A stretch of 64,000 nucleotides of DNA from an uncultured Lachnospiraceae bacterium (GTDB lineage Bacteria; Bacillota; Clostridia; Lachnospirales; Lachnospiraceae), in NCBI GenBank assembly GCA_900546325.1, contig URCR01000003.1:1-64000 (forward strand), given 5' to 3'. This document shows, piece by piece, positions 24,428 through 32,480 of this stretch. The notes below the pieces were generated by a model that searched no databases, was not told where the DNA came from, and was given only the letters and a program-made list of their open reading frames with translations. Made by a program: the position numbers and the translations under genes. The stretch's first letter is position 1; each line of letters starts with the position of its first letter.

Positions 24428-25201
24428 ATGAAATACATTTTATTTGAAGCGGGTCCGGTCACGATATACAGCTATGGGCTGATGATTGCCCTCGGTGTGA
24501 TTCTGACGTTTGTTGTGGTACAGAAGCGGGCAAAGAATTACGGATTAGACCCGGATGCGGTTTTTTACATGGGAGCATGGGGACTGTTTGCGGGAATTCT
24601 GGGTGCAAAGCTGTTATTTTACCTGACAGAGATCAAGGAGATTATCAAAGATCCGTCATTACTATTGGATGTATCCGAAGGTTTCGTCGTATATGGCGGG
24701 ATCATCGGCGGGATTTTAGGGGCATATATTTATGCAAAAATAAAGAAGATGGACATTTTGGCTTACTTTGACCTTGCGGTTCCGTCCATCGCATTTGCAC
24801 AGGGATTCGGAAGAATCGGATGTTTCCTTGCAGGGTGCTGCTATGGGCGGGAGACAGATGCGTGGTACGGAATTACCTTCCACAATTCTCCGTTTGCGCC
24901 AAATGGTGTTGCGCTGATTCCGACACAGTTGATTTCCAGTGTGGCTGACTTTGCACACTTTTTTATCTTGATCTTTCTGGCAAGGCGTGTGAAACACAAA
25001 GGGGTTGTCACAGCGATGTATCTGATCTTTTACAGTGTCGGAAGATTCCTGATCGAGATGCTGAGAAATGATCCGAGAGGAACGATCAGCGTGATGTCTA
25101 CGTCACAGTTTATTTCTATCTTTATGCTGGCAGCGGGAATCCTCATGTTTGTACTCTGCCGCAGAGAGAAACAAAGAGAAGAAAAACAGGGAGAGCAGTA
25201 G
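24428..25201 (+). CDS. lgt: Prolipoprotein diacylglyceryl transferase Lgt
   Basis: A 257-residue membrane enzyme that transfers diacylglycerol from phosphatidylglycerol to the lipobox cysteine of prolipoproteins. The signature region GFGRIGCFLAGCCYG contains the conserved Arg; YSYGLMIALG near the start and YSVGRFLIEMLRNDPRG near the end are also typical. Seven membrane helices are expected. GAAAGGGAAAAAG precedes the ATG. Its stop codon abuts the stop of the convergent ABC permease gene with no bases between, so there is no room for a terminator. Confidence 0.95.
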   Translation: MKYILFEAGPVTIYSYGLMIALGVILTFVVVQKRAKNYGLDPDAVFYMGAWGLFAGILGAKLLFYLTEIKEIIKDPSLLLDVSEGFVVYGGIIGGILGAYIYAKIKKMDILAYFDLAVPSIAFAQGFGRIGCFLAGCCYGRETDAWYGITFHNSPFAPNGVALIPTQLISSVADFAHFFILIFLARRVKHKGVVTAMYLIFYSVGRFLIEMLRNDPRGTISVMSTSQFISIFMLAAGILMFVLCRREKQREEKQGEQ

Positions 25202-27154
25202 TTACCTTCTCAGTGCACAGTCTGCCTCCAGAATAGAACCGGAGGAGACATCCTTTGCTTTCAGAAGAATCTCACAGGACGGATTTACCGGATACAGAAG
25301 AGGATTGACGGCAAAATCGCGGATGACAAGCTGCGAAGCAAGCTTTTCCAGCTCTTCCTCAGATTCGTAGAGAGCTTCGCTTGCACGGTAGCCGTTTTCC
25401 AAAACCCGGAACCGTTCTGCGCTGACCAGTGTATAAGTTTCAACGGTATTCTGGGCAGGAATCCGGTGTTCCTTCAGGTAGTTGATCGTCCGGTGAAAGG
25501 AAGGGTAGATCAGCCCGCCATCTCCGGTGTCTGTGCGAGGATAAGAAAGTGTCAGGGAGCCACAGGGAAATTCTGTTTGCAAAGTAGAAAGGGAGAGCGC
25601 TATCATTTCCTCAGAATAGATGGAAAGAAGCTCTTCCTTTTCTTCTGTGCTGAGATCCAGCACATAGCGGGAAATACCGTCTGACCAGATGAGATTTCTT
25701 TTTGCAGTGTGTCCGGCGCCCGACAGAAGCGGAAAGATTCCTTTTTTATATTTGCCGGAAGTATAGACCGGATCAAAAGCGAGCAGGGAATCAGAGTCCG
25801 TGACCGGATAACGCCGGTAAATTTTTTTCCCGGAGGTGGTCCGATATAAAACGACAGCGGAAGTATAGCTGTTTTCCGGTATTTCTTCTGAGGAGGACAG
25901 TGACCGGCACCAGGTGTAGGCAGTGTTAAGGGAATCGCCTTGCAGTTTCATATTGTGTAAAGCGGTTTCCTCCGGAGCTGCGTATGTATCGTTCGTGTCA
26001 ATTCCGTCAATGCTTACTGCCATGGAGGCCAGGTTATGCCGGGACGGAAGAAAGCTGTCATAAGAAAACAAATCGAATACAAAGATGCAGGCAGTTGCAG
26101 CGGAAAGCGAAAGTGTGAGAAGAAGGGAAACCTTATTTTGCAAAAAGTTTCTGACCGTTCCAAAGAAGCTGGCCTGCAAAAGGCCGTGAGCCGCCACTGC
26201 ACCGAATGCGATCCCGGCAAAGAGCCAGAGAAAAGAGGCGTCTTTTGGCGCTGATTTCTGAAGAAAGAAACCACAGTAAAGCGCCGCAGGGACTGCAAGG
26301 AGGGGGCGGACGTATTTTGCACAGGCGGGAAATGCAAGGGTACTTTCAATGAATTCTGCAGGGCGTTTCTGGAATAAATATATGTCAAATATAAGTGAGC
26401 AGACGCAGAGAACCAGCAGAAGACCAATTTGCGGCAGGTGGGAAGAAAGCTGCCATTCGCCATCGTTTGCCGTCTGCACAAGAGACTGGTACAGGCAGAA
26501 AGGGGAGGCATTGGCTTTGAAAGTCAGTAATAGCTCGGAACGGAAAAAGGTTCGGAAAAACAGCCGGCAATATAGTTCTATCGGCAGAATCACTGCGTAA
26601 GTGCCGTAAAACAAAAGAATCAGGATTGCCGGAAGGCTGCCCGCCGATTTTCCGCACAGCAGCATCCCGAGGATGACCGTGTGATAAATCAGCAGGAACC
26701 CGAAAAAGGAAAGAAGCAGGGAGCAGGACAGATGAAAAAGTGCTGCGTTCCTGCTTAAAATCTGTCCGTTGACATCGGCAATCACAAAGGAGATCAGTTT
26801 GTAGGCGGCAAACGGAATCAGATAAAACAGAATCCCGTTCCGGTAGGAGGCAAAAAACAGCTGTCTTCTGGAAAGCGGGAGGCTTAGGAAAAAATCTGCC
26901 TTTTTTCGGGAGTGCAAATAGAAAAAACCGTGAATTCCGCAAAAAATGGCAGCAAATACCGTAAAGAAAAAAGAACGCACATCCGGTACTCCGATCAGAT
27001 CGGAAGCGACGGCATGGTAATCCGAGACAGAGAACATTTCAAAGGTAAAGGAAAGGACAGACATAGCTGCGAGGTAGAGAAGGAGCCAGAATGCCCAGCT
27101 TCTCTGTGTGCGGTCAGATTTTTGAAAATTAATAAATAAGTTCTTTGATGTCAT
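25202..27154 (-). CDS. ABC transporter permease, large, with extracytoplasmic region
   Basis: A 650-residue integral membrane protein. Helices cluster at about 20-270 (FWLLLYLAAMSVLSFTFEMF, FFLSLPLSRRQLFFASY, LLLSFFGFLLIYH) and at about 290-400; a soluble region of about 230 residues follows with many Ser, Thr and Tyr. The LSLPLSRRQLF motif is typical of ABC-2 permeases of the YtrC/YtrD kind. ATG at 27154 follows GAAAGG and overlaps the end of the ATPase gene by 26 bases, so the two form one unit. Substrate unknown; related systems respond to cell-wall stress or export peptides. Confidence 0.8.
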   Translation of the reverse strand: MTSKNLFINFQKSDRTQRSWAFWLLLYLAAMSVLSFTFEMFSVSDYHAVASDLIGVPDVRSFFFTVFAAIFCGIHGFFYLHSRKKADFFLSLPLSRRQLFFASYRNGILFYLIPFAAYKLISFVIADVNGQILSRNAALFHLSCSLLLSFFGFLLIYHTVILGMLLCGKSAGSLPAILILLFYGTYAVILPIELYCRLFFRTFFRSELLLTFKANASPFCLYQSLVQTANDGEWQLSSHLPQIGLLLVLCVCSLIFDIYLFQKRPAEFIESTLAFPACAKYVRPLLAVPAALYCGFFLQKSAPKDASFLWLFAGIAFGAVAAHGLLQASFFGTVRNFLQNKVSLLLTLSLSAATACIFVFDLFSYDSFLPSRHNLASMAVSIDGIDTNDTYAAPEETALHNMKLQGDSLNTAYTWCRSLSSSEEIPENSYTSAVVLYRTTSGKKIYRRYPVTDSDSLLAFDPVYTSGKYKKGIFPLLSGAGHTAKRNLIWSDGISRYVLDLSTEEKEELLSIYSEEMIALSLSTLQTEFPCGSLTLSYPRTDTGDGGLIYPSFHRTINYLKEHRIPAQNTVETYTLVSAERFRVLENGYRASEALYESEEELEKLASQLVIRDFAVNPLLYPVNPSCEILLKAKDVSSGSILEADCALRR

Positions 27155-28028
27155 AGCCGATCCTTTCTGTTTCGTAGATAAATATTTCTTCCAGTGACAA
27201 AGGGAGCGATTCAAAGCAGACAGGAGAGCGGGATGCAAGGATTGTCTGGATATCGCTGAAATCTCCGCGGACAAGCAGGGTTGTCAGAAACCCGCGCTGC
27301 TCATAGCGGAGAATGGAGAGTGTGCGGAAAAGAAATTCCCGCTCATCCGAAGAAAATACACACTGGAATTTGTGGATACCATATTCCAGTGCCGTAATTT
27401 CTCTGGAGAGAAGAATCCCGCCCCGGTGAAGGATTCCGATATGATGGCACAGCCCTTCCAGTTCTGAGAGATTGTGGGAGGCGATGACCGGAGTAAACGG
27501 ACGGCAGTGGAGTTCGTTTTGCAGTAAATTTTTCACAGATTGCCGCACAACAGGATCCAGGCCGTCGAATACTTCGTCGCAGAGCAGGATGGAAGCATTG
27601 CAGCAAATCCCCGCGATCAGAAACACCTGTTTTTTCATTCCCTTGGAAAAGGTGTGGAGTTTTTGGGTGGAATCCAGCTGAAAATCGGATAGAAGCTTCA
27701 GAAATCTTCCACTGTCAAAGCCGGGATACATCTTTTCGTAAAAAAGAAGCATTGTCTGCGGAGTGGCGCCGGGAAAATAGTACTGGTCATCGGACAGATA
27801 AAAAATCGTCTGCCGTGCTTTGGAAGTGTCAGAAAGCTTTTCGTTGTCTATAAAAATCTCTCCGTGATCCGGCCTTAAGATTCCGGCAAGAATGCGGAGC
27901 AGTGTGCTTTTACCGGCTCCATTTGTTCCGAGCAGCCCGAAAATGGAATTGTCTGGTATTTCCAGATCGACTCCGGACAGAGCGGGAATCGAGGAAAATG
28001 TCTTCGTGAGATTTGAAATCCGGATCAT
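27129..28028 (-). CDS. ABC transporter ATP-binding protein, YtrB-like
   Basis: A 299-residue ABC ATPase: Walker A GTNGAGKS (34-41), signature TFSKGMKKQVFL, Walker B ILLCDEVFDGLD and the H-loop ASHN. The C-terminal 80 residues are an accessory domain. ATG at 28028 follows AAGGGGA; a longer frame upstream is only hydrophobic read-through of the promoter region. It pairs with the permease that follows. No GntR gene lies beside it, which is unusual because YtrB-like ATPases are normally next to a YtrA-type regulator. Confidence 0.88.
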   Translation of the reverse strand: MIRISNLTKTFSSIPALSGVDLEIPDNSIFGLLGTNGAGKSTLLRILAGILRPDHGEIFIDNEKLSDTSKARQTIFYLSDDQYYFPGATPQTMLLFYEKMYPGFDSGRFLKLLSDFQLDSTQKLHTFSKGMKKQVFLIAGICCNASILLCDEVFDGLDPVVRQSVKNLLQNELHCRPFTPVIASHNLSELEGLCHHIGILHRGGILLSREITALEYGIHKFQCVFSSDEREFLFRTLSILRYEQRGFLTTLLVRGDFSDIQTILASRSPVCFESLPLSLEEIFIYETERIGYDIKELIY

Positions 28029-28140
28029 AAAAATTCCCCTTGTTAAAAGTGATTTTGCAATCAGGCACAACAGGTAAGCTTGACCACAGCATAAAAAGTG
28101 ATAAAATGTTACAAAAATGTTACAAATAAAGGTTGGGTAA

Positions 28141-28169
28141 AATATAGCACCGTAACAGCAGTATGTCAA
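28141..28169 (-). promoter_or_regulatory. Promoter of the ABC transporter genes
   Basis: Read on the minus strand, TTGACA (28164-28169) and TATATT (28141-28146) with a 17-bp spacer. Between it and the ATG the phrase TTTGTAACATT is repeated twice (about 28107-28127), a possible operator. Confidence 0.75.
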
Positions 28170-28250
28170 TGAAAAGTGTGAAAATAAAACAAAAAATATA
28201 AAAAGTATACAGACGAAAAATACTGCGCGGCTCATTGTGAGAAAAACCTA

Positions 28251-28280
28251 TTGATAAATGAGAGGAAAAAGTGCTACAAT
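28251..28280 (+). promoter_or_regulatory. Promoter of the ridA-mrp unit
   Basis: TTGATA (28251-28256) and TACAAT (28275-28280), 18-bp spacer, 37 bases before the RidA ATG. Confidence 0.65.
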
Positions 28281-28316
28281 AAAGAAAATATTAACTAAGC
28301 AAAGGAGAATGATCAC

Positions 28317-28691
28317 ATGAAAGTAGTAGCAACGGAAAAGGCGCCAAAAGCAGTAGGACCTTATTCACAAGGGTATATTCACAATGGAATGTTCTATTCG
28401 GCAGGACAGATCCCGATCAACCCTGCAACAGATGTAGTGGAGGCAGATACGATCGAAGGACAGACAGAGCAGGTGTGCAAGAATTTAGAGGCAGTTCTTG
28501 CAGAGGCGGGAAGCTCTTTTGACCAGGTTGTAAAGACTACATGCTTTTTAAGCGATATGGCGAACTTTGCGCCGTTTAATGAAGTGTACGCAAAATATTT
28601 CACATCAAAACCGGCAAGAAGCTGTGTTGCTGTGAAGACACTTCCGAAAAATGTACTTTGCGAGATTGAAGTCATCGCAGTGGTAGAGTAA
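28317..28691 (+). CDS. ridA: RidA-family enamine/imine deaminase
   Basis: A 124-residue YjgF/YER057c/UK114 protein: GPYSQGYIHNGMFYSAGQIPINP near the start, the catalytic Arg in KPARSCVAV and the C-terminal CEIEVIAV. It hydrolyses reactive 2-aminoacrylate-type enamines released by PLP enzymes. Trimeric and cytosolic in the family. AAAGGAGAATGATCAC precedes the ATG. It lies 14 bases before the Mrp gene, so they share a transcript. Confidence 0.93.
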   Translation: MKVVATEKAPKAVGPYSQGYIHNGMFYSAGQIPINPATDVVEADTIEGQTEQVCKNLEAVLAEAGSSFDQVVKTTCFLSDMANFAPFNEVYAKYFTSKPARSCVAVKTLPKNVLCEIEVIAVVE

Positions 28692-28705
28692 GGAGAGTAG
28701 TAGAG

Positions 28706-29551
28706 ATGTCAGAAGAACAAAACAACGGCTCATGTTCTCCGGAAAGCTGTTCAAGCTGTGCACATGCAGGCAGCTGCCCGAGCAAACAGAAGGAGAGCAT
28801 GAAAGTGGCTCCAAATGAGTATACACATGTAAAAAAGGTGATCGGTATCGTAAGCGGAAAAGGCGGTGTCGGAAAATCGATGGTGACAGCTTCGCTTGCC
28901 CGCATGATGCGTGAGCAGGGATATTCTGTCGGAATTCTTGATGCGGATATTACGGGACCGTCCATTCCGAAGATGTATGGAATCCATGATCATGCAGTGG
29001 GAAATGAACTGGGAATGTTTCCGTGTATTGCGAAAGATGAGACGAGGATCATGTCCGTCAACCTTCTGCTGGACAGCGAGGATACCCCGGTAATCTGGCG
29101 AGGTCCGATCATCGCAGGTGTCGTGACACAGTTCTGGAACGAGGTGTTATGGGGAGATCTTGATTATCTCTTTGTAGATATGCCTCCGGGAACCGGGGAT
29201 GTTCCGCTGACCGTGTTCCAGTCCCTTCCGGTAGACGGAGTCATTATTGTCACATCTCCGCAGGATCTTGTGCAGATGATTGTGAAGAAAGCCTACTATA
29301 TGGCAAAACAGATGGATGTGCCGGTACTTGGAATTGTAGAGAATTACAGTTATCTGGAGTGTCCGGACTGTGGAAAGAAGATTCCGGTCTTTGGAGAGAG
29401 TCATGTAGAAGAGACAGCAGAAGAGCTTGGAGTAAAGGTACTGGGAAAAATGCCGTTAGATCCGAAGCTGGCATCCGTTGTAGAAGAAGAAAAGTTCTAC
29501 GAAGTAACAAATGATTATCTGAAAGATGCAGCAGAAATATTAATTTCATAG
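28706..29551 (+). CDS. Mrp/NBP35-type Fe-S carrier ATPase
   Basis: A 281-residue P-loop NTPase with deviant Walker A GKGGVGKS (51-58), LDADITGPSIPKMYG, VDMPPGTGD and the C-terminal CPDC motif that holds a bridging 4Fe-4S cluster between subunits. The N-terminal 30 residues carry four further cysteines (CSPESCSSCAHAGSC), as in NBP35-like proteins. It delivers Fe-S clusters to apoproteins. Second gene after ridA; both have roles in protecting metabolism, which may be why they are linked. Confidence 0.9.
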   Translation: MSEEQNNGSCSPESCSSCAHAGSCPSKQKESMKVAPNEYTHVKKVIGIVSGKGGVGKSMVTASLARMMREQGYSVGILDADITGPSIPKMYGIHDHAVGNELGMFPCIAKDETRIMSVNLLLDSEDTPVIWRGPIIAGVVTQFWNEVLWGDLDYLFVDMPPGTGDVPLTVFQSLPVDGVIIVTSPQDLVQMIVKKAYYMAKQMDVPVLGIVENYSYLECPDCGKKIPVFGESHVEETAEELGVKVLGKMPLDPKLASVVEEEKFYEVTNDYLKDAAEILIS

Positions 29552-29564
29552 GGAACGTCTACAG

Positions 29565-29617
29565 AAAGAGACTGCGCCGCTTTTCATCAGGGAAAGGCTG
29601 GCACAGTCTCTTTATTT
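29565..29617 (+). terminator. Terminator after the Mrp gene
   Basis: AAAGAGACTG pairs with CAGTCTCTTT around a 29-base loop that itself can pair (CGCC/GGC-type), followed by ATTT. Confidence 0.8.
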
Positions 29618-29659
29618 CTCTGGAAGTATTAGAAAATTTTGAAAAAGAGAAAACAGGTA

Positions 29660-29720
29660 TTGCAAACATATGTTCTTTGTGATAAGATATAACAAACAAA
29701 TGTTCTCGAACAAATGTTTG
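29660..29720 (+). promoter_or_regulatory. SOS-type promoter with three LexA-box-like sites
   Basis: TTGCAA (29660-29665) and TAAGAT (29683-29688) are 17 bp apart. CGAACAAATGTTTG at 29707-29720 matches the Gram-positive LexA consensus CGAAC-N4-GTTYG at every position. CAAACATATGTTCT (29663-29676) and CAAACAAATGTTCT (29693-29706) match at 12 of 14. One overlaps the -35 and spacer, the other two lie end to end at the start site. Confidence 0.82.
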
Positions 29721-29786
29721 AATGGAGGCTGTATATATTTTGGGAAATGAGCATGATGCAGTCTGTCGGAAAGGAAGAAGAGTCAG

Positions 29787-31247
29787 ATGCAGGAACAGAT
29801 ACAGAGAAAACCGGAGATACACAATGCAGTGCCGATACGGTCAGGTGAACGAATTGTCGGAGCAGTTCCGACTCTGTGCGGTGGACAGAAGTCGCTTTAT
29901 GAGAAGTTGAGAATTCTGTCTGATGCGGCGAAGTATGACGTGGCCTGTACATCCAGCGGAACGAGTCGGAGAGGGGACGGAAGCGGTATTGGGAATTGTG
30001 AGGAAGCAGGGATCTGCCATACTTTTTCCGCGGATGGGAGATGCATTTCACTTCTGAAGATTCTCTTTACGAACGAGTGCATCTATGACTGCAAGTATTG
30101 CGTCAACCGTGCCTCCAATGATGTAGAGCGGACCTCTTTTACACCGGAGGAAGTCTGCCGGCTGACAATGGAGTTTTACCGGAGGAATTATATTGAAGGG
30201 CTGTTTTTAAGTTCGGGGATCCTGAAAAGTCCCAATGAGACGATGGAGCAGATCGTCACAACCCTCTGGAAGCTGAGAAATGAATTCCATTTTCAAGGCT
30301 ATATCCATGTGAAGGCAATTCCCGGGGCAGATGAGCGTCTGATTGCCCGGGCCGGGTTTCTTGCAGACCGTATGAGTGTCAATCTGGAGCTTCCGACTGC
30401 TGAGGGACTGAAGCAGCTTGCGCCGCACAAGTCGAGAAAGAATATTCTCAAACCGATGCGGCTTGTACAGAATCGGATGTCCGAAAACCGGCAGGAGATT
30501 CAGCTGTATCACAGTGCACCAAAGTTTGTGCCGGCAGGGCAGAGCACACAGATGATCATCGGCGCGACACCGGAGACGGATTTTCAGATTATGCGTGTGG
30601 CAGAGTCACTGTATCAGAAGTTTGATTTAAAGAGAGTATTTTATTCGGCATTTGTGCATGTCAACGAAGACAAAGCACTTCCGGCAGCAGGGGAGCAGGG
30701 CCCGCCGCTTTTGCGGGAGCACCGTCTCTATCAGGCAGACTGGCTTTTGAGGTACTACGGGTTCCGGGCGGAAGAACTGCTGGATGAAGAACAGCCGAAT
30801 TTCAATATTCTCCTGGATCCGAAGTGTAACTGGGCGTTAAAGCATTTAGAGTATTTTCCGGTGGAGGTAAACCGGGCAGATTATTTTACCTTGCTCAGAG
30901 TGCCGGGGATCGGCTACAAGTCGGCAGAACGTATTGTGAAAGCGAGAAGAATGGGCAGACTTTCTTTTGAAGATTTAAAGAAGATGGGGGTTGTGTTAAA
31001 ACGGGCAGTGTACTTCCTGACTTGTAACGGGAAAATGTTTGGCCAGGTGCGGATTGAGGAAGATTATATTACGAGAAATCTTCTTCAGACGAAGGAGAAG
31101 CTGCCGGATTCTGTCAGAGGCATGAACTATCGTCAGTTGTCACTGTTTGATGACGTGAACTTCCGGGAAATCAACCGGATGGAAGGAAGCCTTGGAAGCC
31201 TGGCTGTTTTGGATGAGAGGGAACTGAAGGAGAGGGTGGACGGATGA
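29787..31247 (+). CDS. Putative DNA modification/repair radical SAM protein
   Basis: A 486-residue protein matching the TIGR03916-type family. CIYDCKYC (Cys98, Cys102, Cys105) binds the radical-SAM cluster; upstream cysteines (CTSSGTSRRG, GNCEEAGICHTF, GRCISLLK) may hold a second cluster. The C-terminal third has a helix-hairpin-helix DNA-binding motif, LLRVPGIGYKSAERIVKARRMGRLSFEDLKKMG. Architecture resembles spore photoproduct lyase in principle: radical chemistry on DNA. The reaction is not known. ATG at 29787 follows AAGGAAG and is the first start after an in-frame stop. It overlaps the next gene by four bases and sits behind three LexA-like boxes. Confidence 0.85.
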   Translation: MQEQIQRKPEIHNAVPIRSGERIVGAVPTLCGGQKSLYEKLRILSDAAKYDVACTSSGTSRRGDGSGIGNCEEAGICHTFSADGRCISLLKILFTNECIYDCKYCVNRASNDVERTSFTPEEVCRLTMEFYRRNYIEGLFLSSGILKSPNETMEQIVTTLWKLRNEFHFQGYIHVKAIPGADERLIARAGFLADRMSVNLELPTAEGLKQLAPHKSRKNILKPMRLVQNRMSENRQEIQLYHSAPKFVPAGQSTQMIIGATPETDFQIMRVAESLYQKFDLKRVFYSAFVHVNEDKALPAAGEQGPPLLREHRLYQADWLLRYYGFRAEELLDEEQPNFNILLDPKCNWALKHLEYFPVEVNRADYFTLLRVPGIGYKSAERIVKARRMGRLSFEDLKKMGVVLKRAVYFLTCNGKMFGQVRIEEDYITRNLLQTKEKLPDSVRGMNYRQLSLFDDVNFREINRMEGSLGSLAVLDERELKERVDG

Positions 31248-32074
31248 GAGAAATCTATGTTTGCGAAGACAGCTTGACCGGAATTTTTTCGGGTATCTAT
31301 GAAGTGTGGAGACAGAAAAAGACAGAAGAAGAGGCAGGGCTGGAAGTGGGAGAAAGCTTTTCGAGAAGATTATTTTGTGAATACATTGCCTGCAGACCGG
31401 ATGAGAGAAAAGCGCTTGCGGTCATCCGCATGATTCAGAAGAATCTTGGAGAGGAAGTCTATGAGAAGATTTGCTATGCGTTGTTATCATCAGATACTAG
31501 AAAAGCGGAGATGGTATTTCTCGCAATGCTGGAGGCAAAGAAACTGCAAGAGAAAGATCGGTTGATGGAACATTTGGGGAATGAGGCAGTCAGAAATGTT
31601 TTTAAAATGTACCGACAGGTGGCAAATGAGGCACATCATTATAAGGGATTTTTAAGATTTCGGGAACTGAAAAATAAAGTTCTGTTCGCAAAGATTGAAC
31701 CAAAGAATTCGGTACTTCCTTGTATCGCGGATCATTTTGCAGACCGTTTTCCTCAGGAGAACTGGGTGATCTATGACGCGACTCATGGCTTGTTTCTGAT
31801 CCACGAGAAGGGGAACAGATATTACTTTTTAGAAGAGGATATGCAGCGGCAGGAGCATTCCGAGTGCGAGCAGGATATCGCCTGTAGACTTTCGGAAGAA
31901 GAGACGGAATTTGAAGCGTTGTGGAAAGGCTTTGTGCAGAGCATCAGCATCGCAGAGAGGGAGAACCGGGCACTGCAGAAGCAGAATCTTCCACTCCGTT
32001 TTCGCTCTAATCTGGTTGAGTTTGATGCAGAAGAAAGTGATCAGTCAGCAAAGTTTGGGCTGTTTTCTTGTTGA
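31244..32074 (+). CDS. Partner protein of the radical SAM repair enzyme (TIGR03915/DUF4130 type)
   Basis: A 276-residue protein starting REIYVCEDSLTGIFSGIYEVW, with KMYRQVANEAHHYKGFLRFRELKNKVLFAKIEP and HFADRFPQENWVIYDATHGLFLIHEKG in the second half. These are features of the DUF4130/TIGR03915 family that is almost always encoded beside the radical SAM protein upstream; some relatives are fused to a uracil-DNA glycosylase domain, which this one lacks. The ATGA overlap shows translational coupling. Likely role: substrate recognition or a downstream step in the same DNA repair reaction. Confidence 0.82.
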   Translation: MREIYVCEDSLTGIFSGIYEVWRQKKTEEEAGLEVGESFSRRLFCEYIACRPDERKALAVIRMIQKNLGEEVYEKICYALLSSDTRKAEMVFLAMLEAKKLQEKDRLMEHLGNEAVRNVFKMYRQVANEAHHYKGFLRFRELKNKVLFAKIEPKNSVLPCIADHFADRFPQENWVIYDATHGLFLIHEKGNRYYFLEEDMQRQEHSECEQDIACRLSEEETEFEALWKGFVQSISIAERENRALQKQNLPLRFRSNLVEFDAEESDQSAKFGLFSC

Positions 32075-32099
32075 CTTTCCGGGCAAATAGTGACATAAT
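32071..32099 (+). promoter_or_regulatory. Promoter of the HPr-like gene
   Basis: TTGACT (32071-32076) and CATAAT (32094-32099), 17-bp spacer, overlapping the stop codon of the preceding gene. Confidence 0.7.
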
Positions 32100-32144
32100 G
32101 GGTTCCGTGTTATACAAACAATCCATTGGAAAGGGGTGTTGGTA

Positions 32145-32375
32145 ATGGAACAGAAATGGAAGATTAGATTATCAGCAAATGAAGATGTGAGAGACTTTGT
32201 AAGAACAGCAGAAAAATGTGATTTTGATATCGATATATTTCATAATAGAAGAATTATAGATGCGAAGTCGATCCTTGGCGTGTTGAGCCTTGATCTGACA
32301 CAAGTATTGACGGTTCGATTTTATGGAAAAGACACAGCATTTGAGCAGGTTCTTCAAAGATTTTGTGTTGCATAA
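32145..32375 (+). CDS. HPr-like protein lacking the phospho-histidine
   Basis: A 76-residue protein. The second half, RRIIDAKSILGVLSLDL, matches the regulatory Ser46 helix of PTS phosphocarrier HPr (SIMGVMSL type). The N-terminal half, where HPr has the phosphorylated His15 in GIHARPA, reads SANEDVRDFVRTAEKC and has no histidine. It therefore cannot relay phosphate from PEP but could still be phosphorylated at the Ser or bind HPr partners such as CcpA or HPr kinase. AAAGGGGTG precedes the ATG. It has its own promoter and stands between two DNA-repair genes. Confidence 0.75.
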   Translation: MEQKWKIRLSANEDVRDFVRTAEKCDFDIDIFHNRRIIDAKSILGVLSLDLTQVLTVRFYGKDTAFEQVLQRFCVA

Positions 32376-32397
32376 TGCAGCGAAGCAGAATTCACAG

Positions 32398-32431
32398 GTG
32401 GCGGGGTATTCCGGTAGGAGTATGCCGCCAC
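32398..32431 (+). other. Hairpin after the HPr-like gene
   Basis: GTGGCGG (32398-32404) pairs with CCGCCAC (32425-32431), extended by AG/CT pairs; no T run follows, so termination would be partial. Confidence 0.5.
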
Positions 32432-32480
32432 TCCTGCATAGAAACATCCATGGATAAGAGAGGAAGAGACGGTAGAGAGG

